A stretch of 64,000 nucleotides of DNA. It comes from Litoditis marina (lineage: Eukaryota > Nematoda > Chromadorea > Rhabditida > Rhabditidae). Where the stretch lies: positions 25,019,581-25,083,580 of the forward strand of contig OZ038435.1 of the NCBI GenBank assembly GCA_964036275.1. Reading direction: 5' to 3'. The notes under the pieces are model-generated. The model ran no database searches and was not told the origin of the DNA. It was given only the letters and a program-made list of their open reading frames with translations. Both the position numbers and the translations under genes were made by a program. Shown piece after piece: positions 44,668 to 58,000 of this stretch (its first letter is position 1; each line of letters opens with the position of its first letter).

Positions 44668-47314
44668 ATGACTGCGAATTATGAGACCAATACAAAGAAC
44701 GAAATATTTCAGGCGGTAACATGCAGCAGTACTAGAAAATCGCCTGCTCCTTCAAACAAAGTCGAACCACCAAGTGGGTTTCATAAAAAGTTCACCCCTG
44801 TCAAATCGAAAAATCTAAGACTCTTTGTGAATTTACTACTTTTAGTAATTTTTCTCCTTCGAGCAAAATGTTTCACATTTACCGAACTAGTGTTTCAAAT
44901 TCTCTTTCAATCAACAAACGAACGTTTAGTGCAGAACATTGCAATACTTGCCTAGTTTTCAATCCCCGAAGCTACTTTTCCTGTGCAATATGAGTGACCA
45001 AATTATCGTTGTAGTTTGATCGCGCGGGAACATTGACTTTTTACCCCCCACCTTTCTGAATTGGTATTGCGTTTGGGGAATTGTAGTTTGACCCCCCCCC
45101 CCCCCCCACCGGGGGGTGATAATTCAATCTTGCAATACAAAAGTTTGAGGGTGGGGGGTAAAAAGTAAACATTTCCGGTATTGAAGTTCAGCCCCCCCCC
45201 CCCCCCCCACTCGTTGAAGTTTGACCCCCCACCATTGAAGTTCTACCCCCCGCCGACCCAGGTGGGGGGTAAATAGTAAATGTCGAAGTTGATTTTTGAC
45301 CCCCCCCCCCTCTCCTAGATTTTCAGGTTTTGGCTTGGGTGGGGGGTTGAAGTGCTACGGGGGGGGGGGGGGGGGGGGGGACCCAACTAAAGTGGGGGGC
45401 GATACTTCAATTTTCCCGATCGCGCGACATGTCGTAATTCACGAGTTTGGACTGAAAAGCAACGGGTCACGTTGGGATAGGGCACTATAAACTAGCCTAT
45501 AGGCCTGCACCGTGCTTTGGGAAAACAATGAATCTTATAGCGATGGTCTTAGTTTCCGTTTTCAGAACCATCGAGTCCAAGTGCACAGAAAGTGACAAAA
45601 GAAGTGGGTTACTATTGAAAACTGAAGAAAATCAATGCTGATGAATTTATTTAGTTTTGGTTTCCAAACATTGGAATAAGTTAAGAAGAAAACCTAGCCC
45701 CCACGTAGACCACGCATTATTAGGTTTCACATCCGAAACGAACTACACGTTTTTAATAGGACTCTAACCTGACATAACACTGATCTAGTTGCTCTTTAAC
45801 CATAGGTATTTGAGCAATTTCATACATAGTTAAGCTACACAGCACTCTATTTTATCATTTTTTATGCAATCCGAGATTTGTCGACTCTGAAAAACAATTA
45901 GGAAAATCTGTCCACTCATTCCAGATTGATGTCGAGATGCCGGCCGAATTACAGGAAGAAGCCACTCAGTTCTCGCCGCTCAAGCAAAACTCTACGATAA
46001 GGGTTCGTTCTATTGTAATCTCTTCAGGTAGCCCCTTCTCTCTTCTGGTATCTTCGGTCTTGTAGTCTGTTCTCTCTCTTTCTCTCCCTCTTGCAGTATG
46101 TTCTCTCTCTCTCTCTTTTGGATTGTGTTCGGCTAGATCTCTTTCTTTGCATCTTTCTCAGCATTCAGCAACGTTTTGAAATTGTAACCATTCCCTATTC
46201 CAACAAATTTCAAGATGAGTGCACGTTTCAAATTCACTATCGCTTGAGGTAAGTATCTGCATGTATTATGTCTCAACACAGCAGAAACTGAAGTATACAG
46301 TACTTTGCGATTTTTTCTATTTACAGCAAGTTCGGCAGGATCTGATAGCGCCGTTCTCGGGATCTGACGAGACGAATGAGGATGCCGAGTCACTCAAGGT
46401 AACCTCGATTCAAAATACAGCCTGATCAAACTACAAACCTAGAAGGACGGTGCCTCAACGGCCTAACTGACAATCTAGCCTTTACTTTACAACTGCTCAT
46501 AACAAGGCAATATTTTTTTTGTTAATTTCAGCTTCAGTGTCGTTGAGCCAGGTTTTTCCTAGATTTGCGCTATTCTAGATAACATTTTTACACGCTCTTG
46601 CATCCATTACTTTTCTAAAATGAATTTACTTACTTATCACAATTTACTTACTAGTTATTCTACAAATACACTACTTTTAAGGTTCTACACGCCTCCATAA
46701 GATCAGAAAGTTTTCGTATTCCTGGTCAAAAGGTGAAGAGTTCAAAGAAAGTGAAAGAGCCAATAAAACAAGGTAGGAAATCTGTATTTTAGTGGTTATC
46801 ACTAAGCAGGTCGTCAAACCTTGCGTAATTTCCCCTTGCAAACCATGTCTTTCTAATAGATGATTCTAAATACGTATTGAAGAAGGACGAATATGTGGAC
46901 TAATCTCAACGCTTCGGTCCTCTAAACTGCAATACATTTTTCGATTGCGGTTTCAAGGACCGATACATCTGCATTGGTCCATAGTCGTCCTACTTGAAGG
47001 GAATTTCGCATAATGTACAAACAGCTGAAATCAAAACTAGTTGCCTTACAGGGAAAGAAGCTGAACCAAAAAAGGCGGCGAAAACCCCGGCCAACGTGAA
47101 AAGTTCTGAACGGAAACGAAAATCCAAAAACGCCAATAAATCGGACGCGATCAAGAAGAAAAATGGCACAAAACCGGATCCGGAAAAAGTGCCTAACCGT
47201 GAGCAGATGAAGATCGATCGGACGGTCGAGAGCGAACGGGACACCCTCCAGAGCAAGGAGTCAGAGGCCAAACTACAAGCTACACCCGACTTATCCAGGG
47301 AGCAGGAGGCCTAA
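44668..47314 (+). CDS. Gene B-prime: copy of gene B, about 215 aa, unit 2
   Basis: Exons are 44668-44773, 45566-45603, 45925-46002, 46327-46398, 46682-46772 and 47052-47314 (stop TAA). Frame and splice sites are preserved. One amino-acid difference is visible in exon 5 (ASVRSES in unit 1, ASIRSES here). As in gene B, an acidic middle is followed by a Lys/Arg/Glu-rich C-terminus. Function is unknown. Confidence 0.62.
45027..45417. mobile_element. C/G-tract transposon, unit 2 copy b, with expanded G run
   Basis: This is the counterpart of 23593-23948, with the same GATCGCGCG duplication. A G run of about 22 (45359-45380) replaces one of about 7 in unit 1, and a C run near 45192-45208 is also expanded. 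Read error in homopolymers cannot be excluded. Confidence 0.85.
46881..46993. mobile_element. Hairpin MITE, second copy in unit 2
   Basis: This is the counterpart of 25416-25528 in the matching intron of gene B-prime, with TTGA flanks. Confidence 0.8.
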
Positions 47315-47833
47315 CCCCACCTCGCTCCACGTCGCTTTGCGCAATTCAACGATCATTCTTCTAAACGTGAGTCGGACTTCTATTTCTAGTTCAACGTGTG
47401 GTAAAACGTGGAAAACACTAACACGCAAGCACTAAAATATAGATGTTAAAAAGGGATCTAAACTTGAGCCTCGATGCGAATTATCTCTCTTTTCAGACAC
47501 ATATATTATTCAACTTATCACTATGAAAATACTCCCATTATTTTCTACCTAATTCTGATAATTCCAGGCAAGTGCAATTATCGAGGCAACTCAAGACGCC
47601 TTCATTTCCACTGTCTCGTTTAGGATGATTATGTTCAGTGTTCTCATTAATAAACAATGCGAAGAAGTGTACTTTTACCGTTTTTCGCCTATGTGGCACA
47701 TAACATCTAATGAGTTTTATGTCGTAGAACAATTTAAAGCAAGAGATCATTCCAAAATTCATGATAACAACCCAATGTACAAAATACAACAATTAGAAAA
47801 AGAGAGATGATTCTGACACTAACGCGACTCGAA

Positions 47834-50800
47834 CTAGAAGTCGTCCTCTTCATCCTGTTTTTTCTTCTGTTGTCGTAGGATAGCTCCGGGTGCGGGATAG
47901 GGTCTTTGCTGGAAAAGTGGTCCACTGGCCGTGACATCCGCCCCAGTTTTGTCGTGCGCACGAAGACCAGAAGACCATTTGCCACTGAAAAATTGAAATT
48001 TTAGAAAGTTTCTCTTATACACATTGTATTTGTGAAGGAATGTGGAAACATAACATTTGTTTATTTCCAAACCTTTAATTGATAACCCACTTTTTCTATT
48101 TTTATGATTATGTGCCACAGCTGTTCAACTATAGCTTGAACTGATACAAGAAACATCCCAAATGGGCCAAAACATAGAAAGAATCCGAACGTACACTGGA
48201 GCTTCACCATAGGCGGCTGGGTCCATAGGATCAATTCCCTTCTTCCTAGCTCGCTCTGAAAACAAGAACATGCGAAAATACAACTAATTGCATTCCGTAC
48301 CGTGTAGAGGAAATGATTTTGAGGTTGACTTAATATATCCAGTGTGATCCAAGTTCTTTCGGTATCACACACCAGTAAGGTGTAAAGTAAGCCTCATTCT
48401 TCAAAAATGAGTCCATTTTTATTAATATATGTCGGATCTTAAAGTAGGACGATTATGTGCTCCATTCTCGGCGCGTCAGTCCTTTAAACTGCAATTGAAA
48501 AATGTATTGCAGTTTAAAGGACTGAAGCGTTGAGATTGGAGCACATGATCGTCCTTCTTTATAATTTCGGAAAACAAATATATTGACAGTTGTTGAAACA
48601 CTGTACTGGGGCCTTTTTCTCTTAAAACTTTTTTGAATCTATAAGTTACGACTATTCCTCCAAAAGTAACAAAAAACTCACTTTTTTTCCTAAAACGCGT
48701 CCAATTTTATAACTTCGGATCAAAATAAAATTGCTTGTTTTTAGAAGTGCTCAGCTACTGACGAACTCAAAACTCACTCAATTTGTCCCGATCGTCCATT
48801 TTTTCCACGGCTTCCTGGTCAGAATCAGAGCTAAGAGAGCCCTCGGAATCATTCTGCAAATGAAGTACCACATAAACACAGCTATTGACAAAATGATGCT
48901 CAAAGACGATGTTAATCAAAAAGAAAAACTCACTCGCTTCCGTTTAGATGGTGCTTTCGGAGGATTCTTGATAAGCTGTTCACTGGATGGTGGGGCAGCC
49001 TAGAATAGCAAAGAACTCATTTTAAAAAGATGAGCCCGAAAAACTAGGAAAAAATCGAAATTAATCCACTTTCGACACCGATAAAAAATAAACATAGCCA
49101 AAAAGCAACTGAAATGAACGAGTTAACTCTAAAAACGAACGTGATACCCTAATCAGAAGTCGGTCGTACCGGTACATGAGCGGGACGTCCCGAAAGTGGG
49201 CGGTGCGTCCCGGTACGTCCCGTACATTGCGCCTGACCGTCAATCAAGCGCTCAAAATAATGGATTTAAGTCTGAATTTCCAATTTTTTTTTGCTTTTTG
49301 CATGTTACAAACACGTTTTACAATTAGATTACACAAAAAATCTATCAAAATTCACTTTTTTTGAAAATTTTCCGATTAAAATCTTCTCAAATATTGATTA
49401 TATTCGATGTACCAGGACGCCCGCCCACTTTCGGGACGTCCCGCTCATGTACCGGTACGAGCGGTCGGCTGAGTAGCAAATATGAGTTTCAGAGAGTGAT
49501 GAAAACTAGGATGAGTGGACGCCATTTTGACGAGAGTCTTTAAACTATGAAAACAAAATCATGCCAGCTCTAGCTTTGATGATACATACCGGAAGAGCAA
49601 TGTCCAGAATAGAAGAATCTGTTTTTCCGCTCAGCTCTCTAGCCACGCGTGGAGCCGGCTCTCCAATAACAGCAGAAGGATGTCTCGGGGAGACCCAGCA
49701 CACCTGCATAACAGAGTTTGAAGAATATAGGGCTATTACCCAACGATATAATCATTTAATACATTCCTGGAGCCGTATCTGAGCCCTCCATGAAAGCAAC
49801 ATCCAATAAACATAAAGGAAATTTATGAATAGATATATGTACGTTATACGTTTCTTACTTAGAAAGTCAGAATAGAGATAGAACTATCTCGGTCTCGTAG
49901 CCAGGCTCCAGCCAGACCAAAAGTTTATGTACACTACAATAAAATTTATCATAGCTTCCCCGGTTACATATGAAACATACCTCATCAGTATCTTGATTCC
50001 AATAATAATGTCGCCCAATACCACTGTCGTATACCTCCACCCATCCCTCCGGCAATGGAAACTTGCCCAACATTCTACGACGTTTTCTCAGGTATGACTC
50101 GGGAAGTCTGAGAAATAAAAATGTCATTACTCTAAGAAAAGATGCTAATTTTGGTGGAATTAATGCGCGTTTTTATTAACAAAGTGGATAAATAAGGACA
50201 AAGTTCAAATGGAATAGTTATTGTTGAGTAGTAGACTTTCTGTCTATACCTGTTAACATGTTAGTGTTAGTTGATTAGCAAAGTGCGCGTTTACGTGTAA
50301 AGTGACGTGTTCTACTTTGTTGTCTATTCCGTGCAAGGTTTATCTGCTCCTATAAACTGGTTCGTCTTCAATCGTCTTCCTCTGTTCTACAGGTATAACT
50401 TCTCTGTTGATGTCTCTAGTGTTATTAGTGTATATCCTAGTCATCTGAGGATACAACAGTTATTTTCAAACATTCAGCGTGTTCCAGTTATTTTGTTTCG
50501 TGCTTTCGTGGTTCAGAAAGTCTGGTCTACCACTAGTCTAAGGTTTTCCTCTTATATCTGTGTGTCCAAACTGCATTTCTTAACATTGTAGTACATCGCG
50601 TAGATTACCTATGAAAACCAGTTGAAGTCTCTAAACTAGTTGTCAACAATACGGGCAGGCTTGAACTAGTGCACCGCGAATTCAAACATACAGAACGAAC
50701 AACAATTTAGCTTAAATCCCCAAATAACGGAACTAACAAGCAGCCACCGAACAGTATAAGCGAATGCGGTAACTGTAAAGCTACAAGCTTAGTCAAGTCA

Positions 50801-51140
50801 AGGCGAATGCTCCAACATACCTCGCTTCAAGAATTCCCTCGCGCCAATGATCATAACAATATTCCACACACAAATGATAAGGATTGTATTTATTCGGACA
50901 TCCAGGGGCGCCAGCTATGTTTTCCTCGAACGTTTTCTCCTTTGCTTCTGTGTGAGAGTCATAACTCTCGGCAATTACTTCCTCCGTTGCTGAAAAACTT
51001 CACTATATATAGAGTAAACTAGCTGGACTGCTGACAAAATTTAAGCTTGACTAAATGCACTTTGATTCTTTCATGTATTTACCTGACTTTATTATACCGC
51101 GTTTCTGCAGTCGAGCCAACAGAGCGGGTGGAAGAGCCAT
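47834..51140 (-). CDS. PQBP1: PQBP1 orthologue, copy 2, 273 aa, 8 exons
   Basis: Exons in transcript order are 51140-51083, 50989-50821, 50107-49981, 49703-49590, 48999-48934, 48853-48778, 48255-48195 and 47984-47834. Lengths and phases equal those of copy 1. All family features are kept: N-terminus, WW domain and the C-terminal YPAPGAIL partner-binding site. The visible amino-acid difference is Arg at residue 85, where copy 1 has Cys; Arg gives the run KRRRM just before the WW domain. Introns carry unit-2-specific insertions at 48443-48558 and about 49161-49468. This copy keeps the original divergent arrangement with the CENP-C-motif gene and is probably the ancestral-position gene. Confidence 0.95.
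48443..48558. mobile_element. Hairpin MITE, unit-2-specific insertion
   Basis: This is a 116-bp member of the GACGATTATGTGG family, flanked by TTAA (48439-48442) and TTAT (48559-48562). It is absent from the matching PQBP1 intron in unit 1 (near 27070), so the family moved after the duplication. The inner arms are almost perfectly complementary (TTTAAACTGCAATTGAAAAA). Confidence 0.85.
49161..49468. mobile_element. Foldback element with CGGGACGTCCCG arms, unit 2 only
   Basis: About 45-bp inverted ends (CGTACCGGTACATGAGCGGG at the left, its complement at the right) enclose an A/T-rich centre. It is unrelated in sequence to the unit-1 element 27675-28468, but it lies at the corresponding place in PQBP1 intron 4. 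Confidence 0.8.
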
Positions 51141-52054
51141 CTAAAGAGAACGAATGTTAACAAATAAACTGAAAACAAAAAAGTAAACATAAATATAAGA
51201 CTTTGCTGCAGCCTGAAATTGATAAGAAAAAATAATGAATTCGAGAAAAATCAGCTTTGATACAACAAATGTGATATTTATTTAATAGCTCACAGCCATA
51301 CAACTCAGACATTTGCTAGAATAACTAATGGACAAACATTTAAGAAGAGATAATAACCTAGAATATTGAAAAATTCGCCTTGTTAAATAATGAATGTTAA
51401 GACGATTTGAAATTTCGGAAATACAACTTTCTACACAGCCAAATTATAAAGTTATTGTCCGGCTGTTGTTAATGACTCCCGCCACGAAAGCGGCCAGAGT
51501 TTTAGCGCGTAAACAGAATTTTCAAAAAGGTCTGGGTTGATGACGTCTCCGATCCATTCAATATTTTGTGTATATTCTTACATTTGTAGTTTGGTTCAAG
51601 TGCTGATCAATCTTTTGATCTACTTTGTTTGTGTCAGCGCACATTGATTTATTGTGGTGTTCTCGGTCAACTCGCTCATTGTCATCATTGGCTCAGGCCG
51701 TGCGGGTGCGCAGCGTCTTTCGGTCGTTGTAGATCCAAATCAGCTCCTTATTTTTCGTCATTATTGCTAATATTCGGAACTTTGTAGTTCGGATGTTTAC
51801 CTCTCGTTTATATAGACATGGGAATGAAAGAATTAACCATCATTGTTAGTTAATTATTCCTTGTCTTTCCTGTTCCTACTAACTAACTACTATCGTTAGA
51901 ATGACCGTCCGTGAATTATTGGATGATTCATCTTCGCCGAAGTTACTTGTGTTTGTGTTTTCTATTTTCTGGTTTATAGTGTCTCTAATGTGATTCCGAA
52001 TATAGTTTTCTTCTAGATCAAACTTGTTGATCCAGTTGATCAAATTCAAATTAA
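51141..52054. promoter_or_regulatory. Divergent intergenic region, PQBP1 and CENP-C-motif gene
   Basis: The two start codons face away from each other across 914 bp, so promoters for both genes are expected here. The duplication breakpoint is at 51908/51909, only about 145 bp before the CENP-C-motif start codon. An upstream ATG at 51901 opens a 30-codon frame; it is not in frame with the main start, which is directly preceded by TAA. Confidence 0.5.
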
Positions 52055-55000
52055 ATGGATGGGAACGCAGGTCCTTCTGGAAACCCTGTAGGGTTAGCCG
52101 GCTTGATTTCCCGAAAACGAGTTGCTCCAGTCGGCAAGGTTTGTTGATTAATATGCGCATATATTGATGACAATACCTAAAATACCGGAAACAATTCAGA
52201 AAACTGGCTTCTTTCGACAAATTCGGGTAAATGTGATTACTTCTTGATACAAAAATGTTAGTGAGTTTAGGTATTCTGAATCACGTGGTTATGATTGGTC
52301 AAGCTCAATAAATCAATTATTTCACCGCACTGAAGAATCTGTTTTGAAATAGTTGATGTTTCTGGAATCCAGAATCTGGATTTGCTTTGTTTCAGAAGAT
52401 CATCTGTGAGGCGCAACGTCGTCTGCTATGTGGATTGTCGCCCAACAACACCCTCGACTCCTCGTCGAGCTCGCAGTCTGAACAACCGGTATACATTTCT
52501 CAATTTATGCTCAGTGTGATCCAGACGTAGGACGACTTGGTTGTGAACAGAAATTGATTGAAAATCTGGTGTTTTATCTGGGATCTGGGTAACCAAACTG
52601 GGTGGTAGATGAGGTTTTCAACAGTTAAGGTGATCGTTGTTGAGTTAGGTAGTTCAAAATTCTGATTTTGAAGAAAACAGGTGTTGAATGGACGATTCAA
52701 CAAAGTCGCTGGTGTGATCTAGGAAGTTTTGTTGACCTTACTTTCAAACAAAATAAGGCAAGACTTTGTTGAAGTACTATTGTTTGTGCTGAACGAGGAC
52801 TTCTTCTACTGTCTACTAGGAATATATCGGTGTCGGTGGCCGTTGGACCACCACTATATAACATCGTTATTCTTTCAAACTCAGTGATAAAGTTTCTTAA
52901 CAGAAAACGAGAGAAGAATCAATTAAGGAATAGTTTGATAGAGTGATTGGTTCAACTATATTTTCAACTAAAATGACTTCAGCGATCTTCTTCTTCGTCT
53001 ACCCCATTGAGGGAGTTGGATGGAAACGTCACGACCAGCAGCAAGAGATCCGCCGAGCGGAAGAAAGCCTTCTTCGACAAGGTTATGGCGAAACGCGAGG
53101 AAGCGCGGCAGGTGATTGTTTGTTGCTTACAATTTACAATTGTGACCTTTTAAAAATCTTATCCATTTCCCGTAAATTTGATAGCTTTTGCGAAAAGGGA
53201 GTCGTTTTTTCATCGAATAGAAGGTAGCGTGTATTTTTATTGTTCTATAACGTGGTTTGGTGTTGTAGATTAGTCTTAAAATATTTCTATTTTAGGCGGA
53301 ATTGGCTCTGGGTGGTGCGCATAATGTGTTCACGGACGAGGCGCCGCTGTTCAAGCCGAGTGCGGACAGCACAATTGAGGATAGTGGCTCCGAGAGCGGT
53401 TAGTTGTCGCGTCAATCTTTTGTCACCACTAAAACCTGTGACAGTTCGCTTTCTATAAGGTGTTGGAAATATTTTTGACACACTATCTCTCTTGAATACC
53501 ATCCGTCATACAATACGTGTCAGAATCGACAATTTTGTTTCAGCCGTTAATTGCTGATTTGCCTCGTAGTTGACTGAGTTTAGACTGTTCGTGTTTTCAA
53601 TCAATTGATTCAGGTCACGTTTCCGACGTCATGATGGACACTGTGTCTGACGTTTCCGAGAGTCAGATGCACGCGAGATCTCCCCCTCTGGCTGGATCAC
53701 AGGTAGGCCACGTAGTTCAACCGAATCCTGTGATTATCGATTGTGTCCAGTGTTCTAGGAGCGACTTATTTTTTTACGATTCTGTTTTACGGGTATCCCA
53801 GCTCTCAACCACAGATGTATTTATAAACGTAAGACGTAGTGTATAGTGTCTGAGAGCTAAATTGGAATGTTTCTCGCAATGTGTTCTTTCAGAGTTGAGA
53901 CAAGTGGTTCGGAAGATAGGGGGCTGGCTCTTATTACTAGAAAACTAGTAATTTCAGGATTTCAGCTCAAGGGTTTAGAGTGTTTTACGTCTTCTAGTTT
54001 CTTTGTTTTGCAGGGCTATGGAAAAGGTCAGGCTAGTTCCACGCCATGCAACGCCAGAAACCACACTCTGGCCCCCTTCAGACAGTTGGATGTTTCGGCC
54101 GTGGTTCGTCTCGACAGCTCAGCTGAAACTACGTCTGGAGAAAAAGAGGTTCGAACACGCATCAGTGAAGTCGAAGTGTTTCTACTATTCTTTCTCAGCT
54201 CACATTTGTGGCTGGGCATAGTACGGTGGTACATTTCTGTGAATTTGAGAAGTCTTAGCATTTCGGGTGAACAACCAGAACTTCTGACGTTAGTTAATTA
54301 GTTTTTTGTAGTTTTGTTCCATCCCATGATTTTGCTTGTTGTAGGTGGTGGTCAATTTCAATGTGGATTTGGATCGTACCCCGACCGCCAACGACAGCCT
54401 CGGTGACGTGATGGGAAACTTCAGAGCAAACGGTCCCGCAGCGAAGGTTCGTTTCTCTATTCTCAGAACATGCCTGGTTGTTCTACAGTATTCAACTGTG
54501 AATACAGCATGGTTGAAATGCAAATCGATTTTTGAAAAAGTGTTTTTCCGAACCGTCTTAAACTATTTCGACTACAGGCGATTTCGTAAAATACAGGGCA
54601 TGTATGTAGTTTATGTGAGTTATCTTGAAATTATCCTGCTCTTAAAATTGTTGTTGATTGAGATAGTATGTCATACCAAGCGATAATCTCATAGTTCTCA
54701 AGATTCTCAAATTCGACAGAAGAGTTCGTAGGTTCGTACCCTGGTGCTAGCGAAAGCAAATTTACAAAGTGTGCCATTTACAGACCTCCTCGACACATTC
54801 AGTGACGAGCACACAGAATGCGGGCGGAACGTTCACGATCGAAAGAAATGGACCAAATTCAACTCGGTGAGACCACGACAACATTTTTCTAGTTCGTATG
54901 TGCTCAAAAAGGAAAGGAATAGGCGTTTCCTTCACTTCCTTCTCCTGGTGTTTCCTTCACGAATTTATCTCCTTGACTGATTTGTAATGTGATGGTCAAC

Positions 55001-58000
55001 AGTAATTTGGAACATTTATAGATAGTATTTATCATTCTTAGTTCGTTTGTTAATTTGTGTAATAACAGTTCTAGTTCTAGTTTGTTTATTTATTTGGCAT
55101 TTTCAGACCGGTCGTTGTGGAAGCTGCATCCTCTTCAAGAGTCGCAGTCGAATCTTCTTCTACTAAGGTAGTTATTTAATCGGCTATGGGCTCATTTCGT
55201 TCAGAATAAGGATTGCTTTCTTGGTGTGGATCTTTACCTTCTTTTGTTTACGTATTGACTATTACAGGATGTCTCTTCGGTTCCGGCCGATGGCACCTTC
55301 ATTGTGCAAAAAGAAGAGAAGACCGCACCCGCTGTTGCCAATGTAAGTTGAATTGTGCGTAAAGAATTAAGAGAATATCGTATAACGCGGAAATTATCTT
55401 AGCGTTAATCATTCTTGAAAGCCTTGAATTTTCACAATGAGTGATTGTGTTCCATTTTCATAAGCCCACCGCTTGGAAATTCCTCGTTTTTTTTTGATAC
55501 GGTCCACCTTCTCTCAAACTTTGTCCCATCTCATTAATTTGCCATCCCATTTTCACGAAAACATCCATTTAGTTGTTTAGCCTACCATTCCTTCTCTCAC
55601 TTGATAATTTTACAGGATGCTACATTTGTCGTTCCCGCGCGCCCTGCTCGCCGCTCTCTGAATAAGGTGAAGCTACAGGAGAGGGACGATCGTAGTATGA
55701 ACGCGCTATCGGTTAGTTTTCATACACTTTCTACGTTTTTAATATTGTCTGTTACGTTTTCAGTTGTGATATTTCATAGATTTATGACAGTCTCTGTTTA
55801 ATATTCATCGAGAAACATACTGTTTTCTTTCAACCACCTGCATTCGGGTCATAATGTATGTACTCTGGACAGTTTTGTGGGGATTTCGTAGTGGTTTCTA
55901 GTTCTGTTCACTAGTTTTGGAACAATAAACTTTTCGAATATTTTCAGGCAAGTACGAACACTTCTCTCTCGACCTCCAGACGCAATCATTCGTCGTTGTT
56001 GGATGACTTGGATGTGGACGTGCAGTCTCCGGGACGGATCATGTTTGCTGCTAGGTCGGTTGCCGAGCTGTAAAATTACCTAGAAAATTCAAGAAAATAA
56101 GACGCACTGTGTTATTACCTCTTCTGATAGGGTTACAATGTATCGTTGCATACGTTTTCATTTTCCATTTCAAGTGATGTCAACGTTAACGAATCTATAT
56201 ATCATATTTGATCGTAAGAGTTGTTTATATGAAGTGTTTTCAGACCCGCCAAGAAGGTTCGTGAGCTGAAAAATTCGCCGGGTCGCGTTATGCCAAAGAT
56301 GACGGTTGACCGCAAGAGTACAGGTAGAATTCAGCATTGTATATTGAGGTTAATCTGTAATTACTATTTGCTAAATTGGCCCTGTTACATGAGCACTTTT
56401 GGTTTCCTAACTATTAGGTTGTTCCCGAACAGCTTTTGTCGAAACCGATTCGCAGAATTTGCTTAGTTGGGTTACAGTTTACAGGATTTTATGTAACTAC
56501 AGTATGGTGGGAAGCAAATCGATGTTTCGCAGTCTCGACTAAAAAAACCATGCATTTTTACCCGAACCGTTGTGTTCTTGAACTGTTCCGAATAACCAAG
56601 TAGTTTGTGATTTTTGGTGTTTGTAGTTTGTACCATTGCAGATTCTGTGGAGGCGGCCATTTCGTTCATGGACGTGTCGTCGGCCGGACAACATTCTGCC
56701 ATCGTGGAGGAGGATTCTATGGTTGACCCGGAAACGGATCCTGCCAGAGGTCAGACGATCGAGACGGCTCCTGTGAGTGCCACTACTGACAGTGTCATTG
56801 GCACTACTGACATCCAGACACCGAAGAAGGCGCCCGGATCTATCGGACGTAGCAGACTCTCGGCTCCGCGAGCGACAATTTCGCAGGTATTTATTATGTT
56901 TTATAAAAAGTATGATACAAAAAAGGGCACTAACTATCTCGTGGCAACTCGTACGCGAATGACATGTATCGCGGTTTTCGGTTTCAAGTCACTTTTATCT
57001 ACAAGTCACTGGTAGGATTTTTAGAAGATGCGCATATATTGTCTTGTTTACTCCTAGGTAGTTCTACGATGCTTGTAGTTTGCTGATTGTTTGTATTAAT
57101 CAGGAAAGCTAGTAAATTTTGGTACTTTACCAGTTGACTACTTGTACTTGTTTGAATTTTTTTTCTATTTGAAGTTTTTCTATTTGAAGTTATTCTAGGA
57201 TGACGAGGAAGATTTCTCGATGGATCAGGGCGAGGCCGCCACTACCTCCAGCCAGACACCCAAGGCGAATCCAGCTCAGGTCGGTTTCACGTCTACCTAC
57301 ACACCGGAAAGGTGTGACTATTCTCCGAAAGAAAAGTTTTTTTCGATTACGTAAATCATACACCGCCAAGGTCTCTTATAAGATGGAGGGTCGCGAATTA
57401 ATTTTTATGAGAATTAGGGGTTGCGAGTTGAAAAACAGCGAAATTTATACAGAACTACTGAAAATTAACCAAAAATTGATGAAAATCGCAGTTTTGAACG
57501 ATTTTGGGGGGTCGCGACTCAAAAAGGAGGGGGTATCGCGAGAATTCAGGAATATTAAGAGAGACCCTTGACGGTGTATGACGTAAATTCATTCACATTA
57601 GAAGATGTGTATTGCAAGGCTGCAAAAACTTGACAAATGCTAGTTCTGCGAAACCCATTGGGTAAGTCGTATTCAATAGGGTTAACTTTTGAGAATCTGA
57701 ATTTTTACGGACTCTGAACCCGGTGTGTATTCCATCAATAAATTGATTCCCTTCAGACTGGTACTCGTACGGCAGCCCTGTCTACCCCGCGACCACTGCC
57801 CCACTTTGCGCTTCCGACTGTGGCCTCGTTGAGAAAGGCCGCTTTCCCGTCTCGCCTCTCATCTGTCGAATCTTTGGACGACTTGGATGGCTCGTCCGCT
57901 CTATCGCCCTTTCAGCCAATTGGTACGGTTTCCTGGTCGAACCCAATAGTTTGTAGTCAGAAATTGAGTATTTCCCGGCATGCATACACCAGTAAAGTTG

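Larger units (their letters stand above)
30938..51908 (+). repeat. Tandem segmental duplication, unit 2 (about 21.0 kb)
   Basis: This is a second copy of 10055-30937 in direct orientation. It differs by scattered substitutions and by insertions private to one unit: 37612-37886, 38647-39204, 41375-41627, 48443-48558 and about 49161-49468 here, against 17456-18062 and 27675-28468 in unit 1. Unit 2 keeps the intact right-hand context (the leader of the CENP-C-motif gene). Confidence 0.97.

Noticed and set aside
10055..51908. CRISPR array, prokaryotic operon or phage-like system
   Set aside because: The repeats are a single tandem duplication plus transposon families; all supported genes are intron-bearing eukaryotic genes.
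51901..51993. ATG at 51901 as start of the CENP-C-motif protein
   Set aside because: No donor joins it in frame to the supported exons. The frame used at 52055 has a stop codon directly upstream, so 52055 is the better start.
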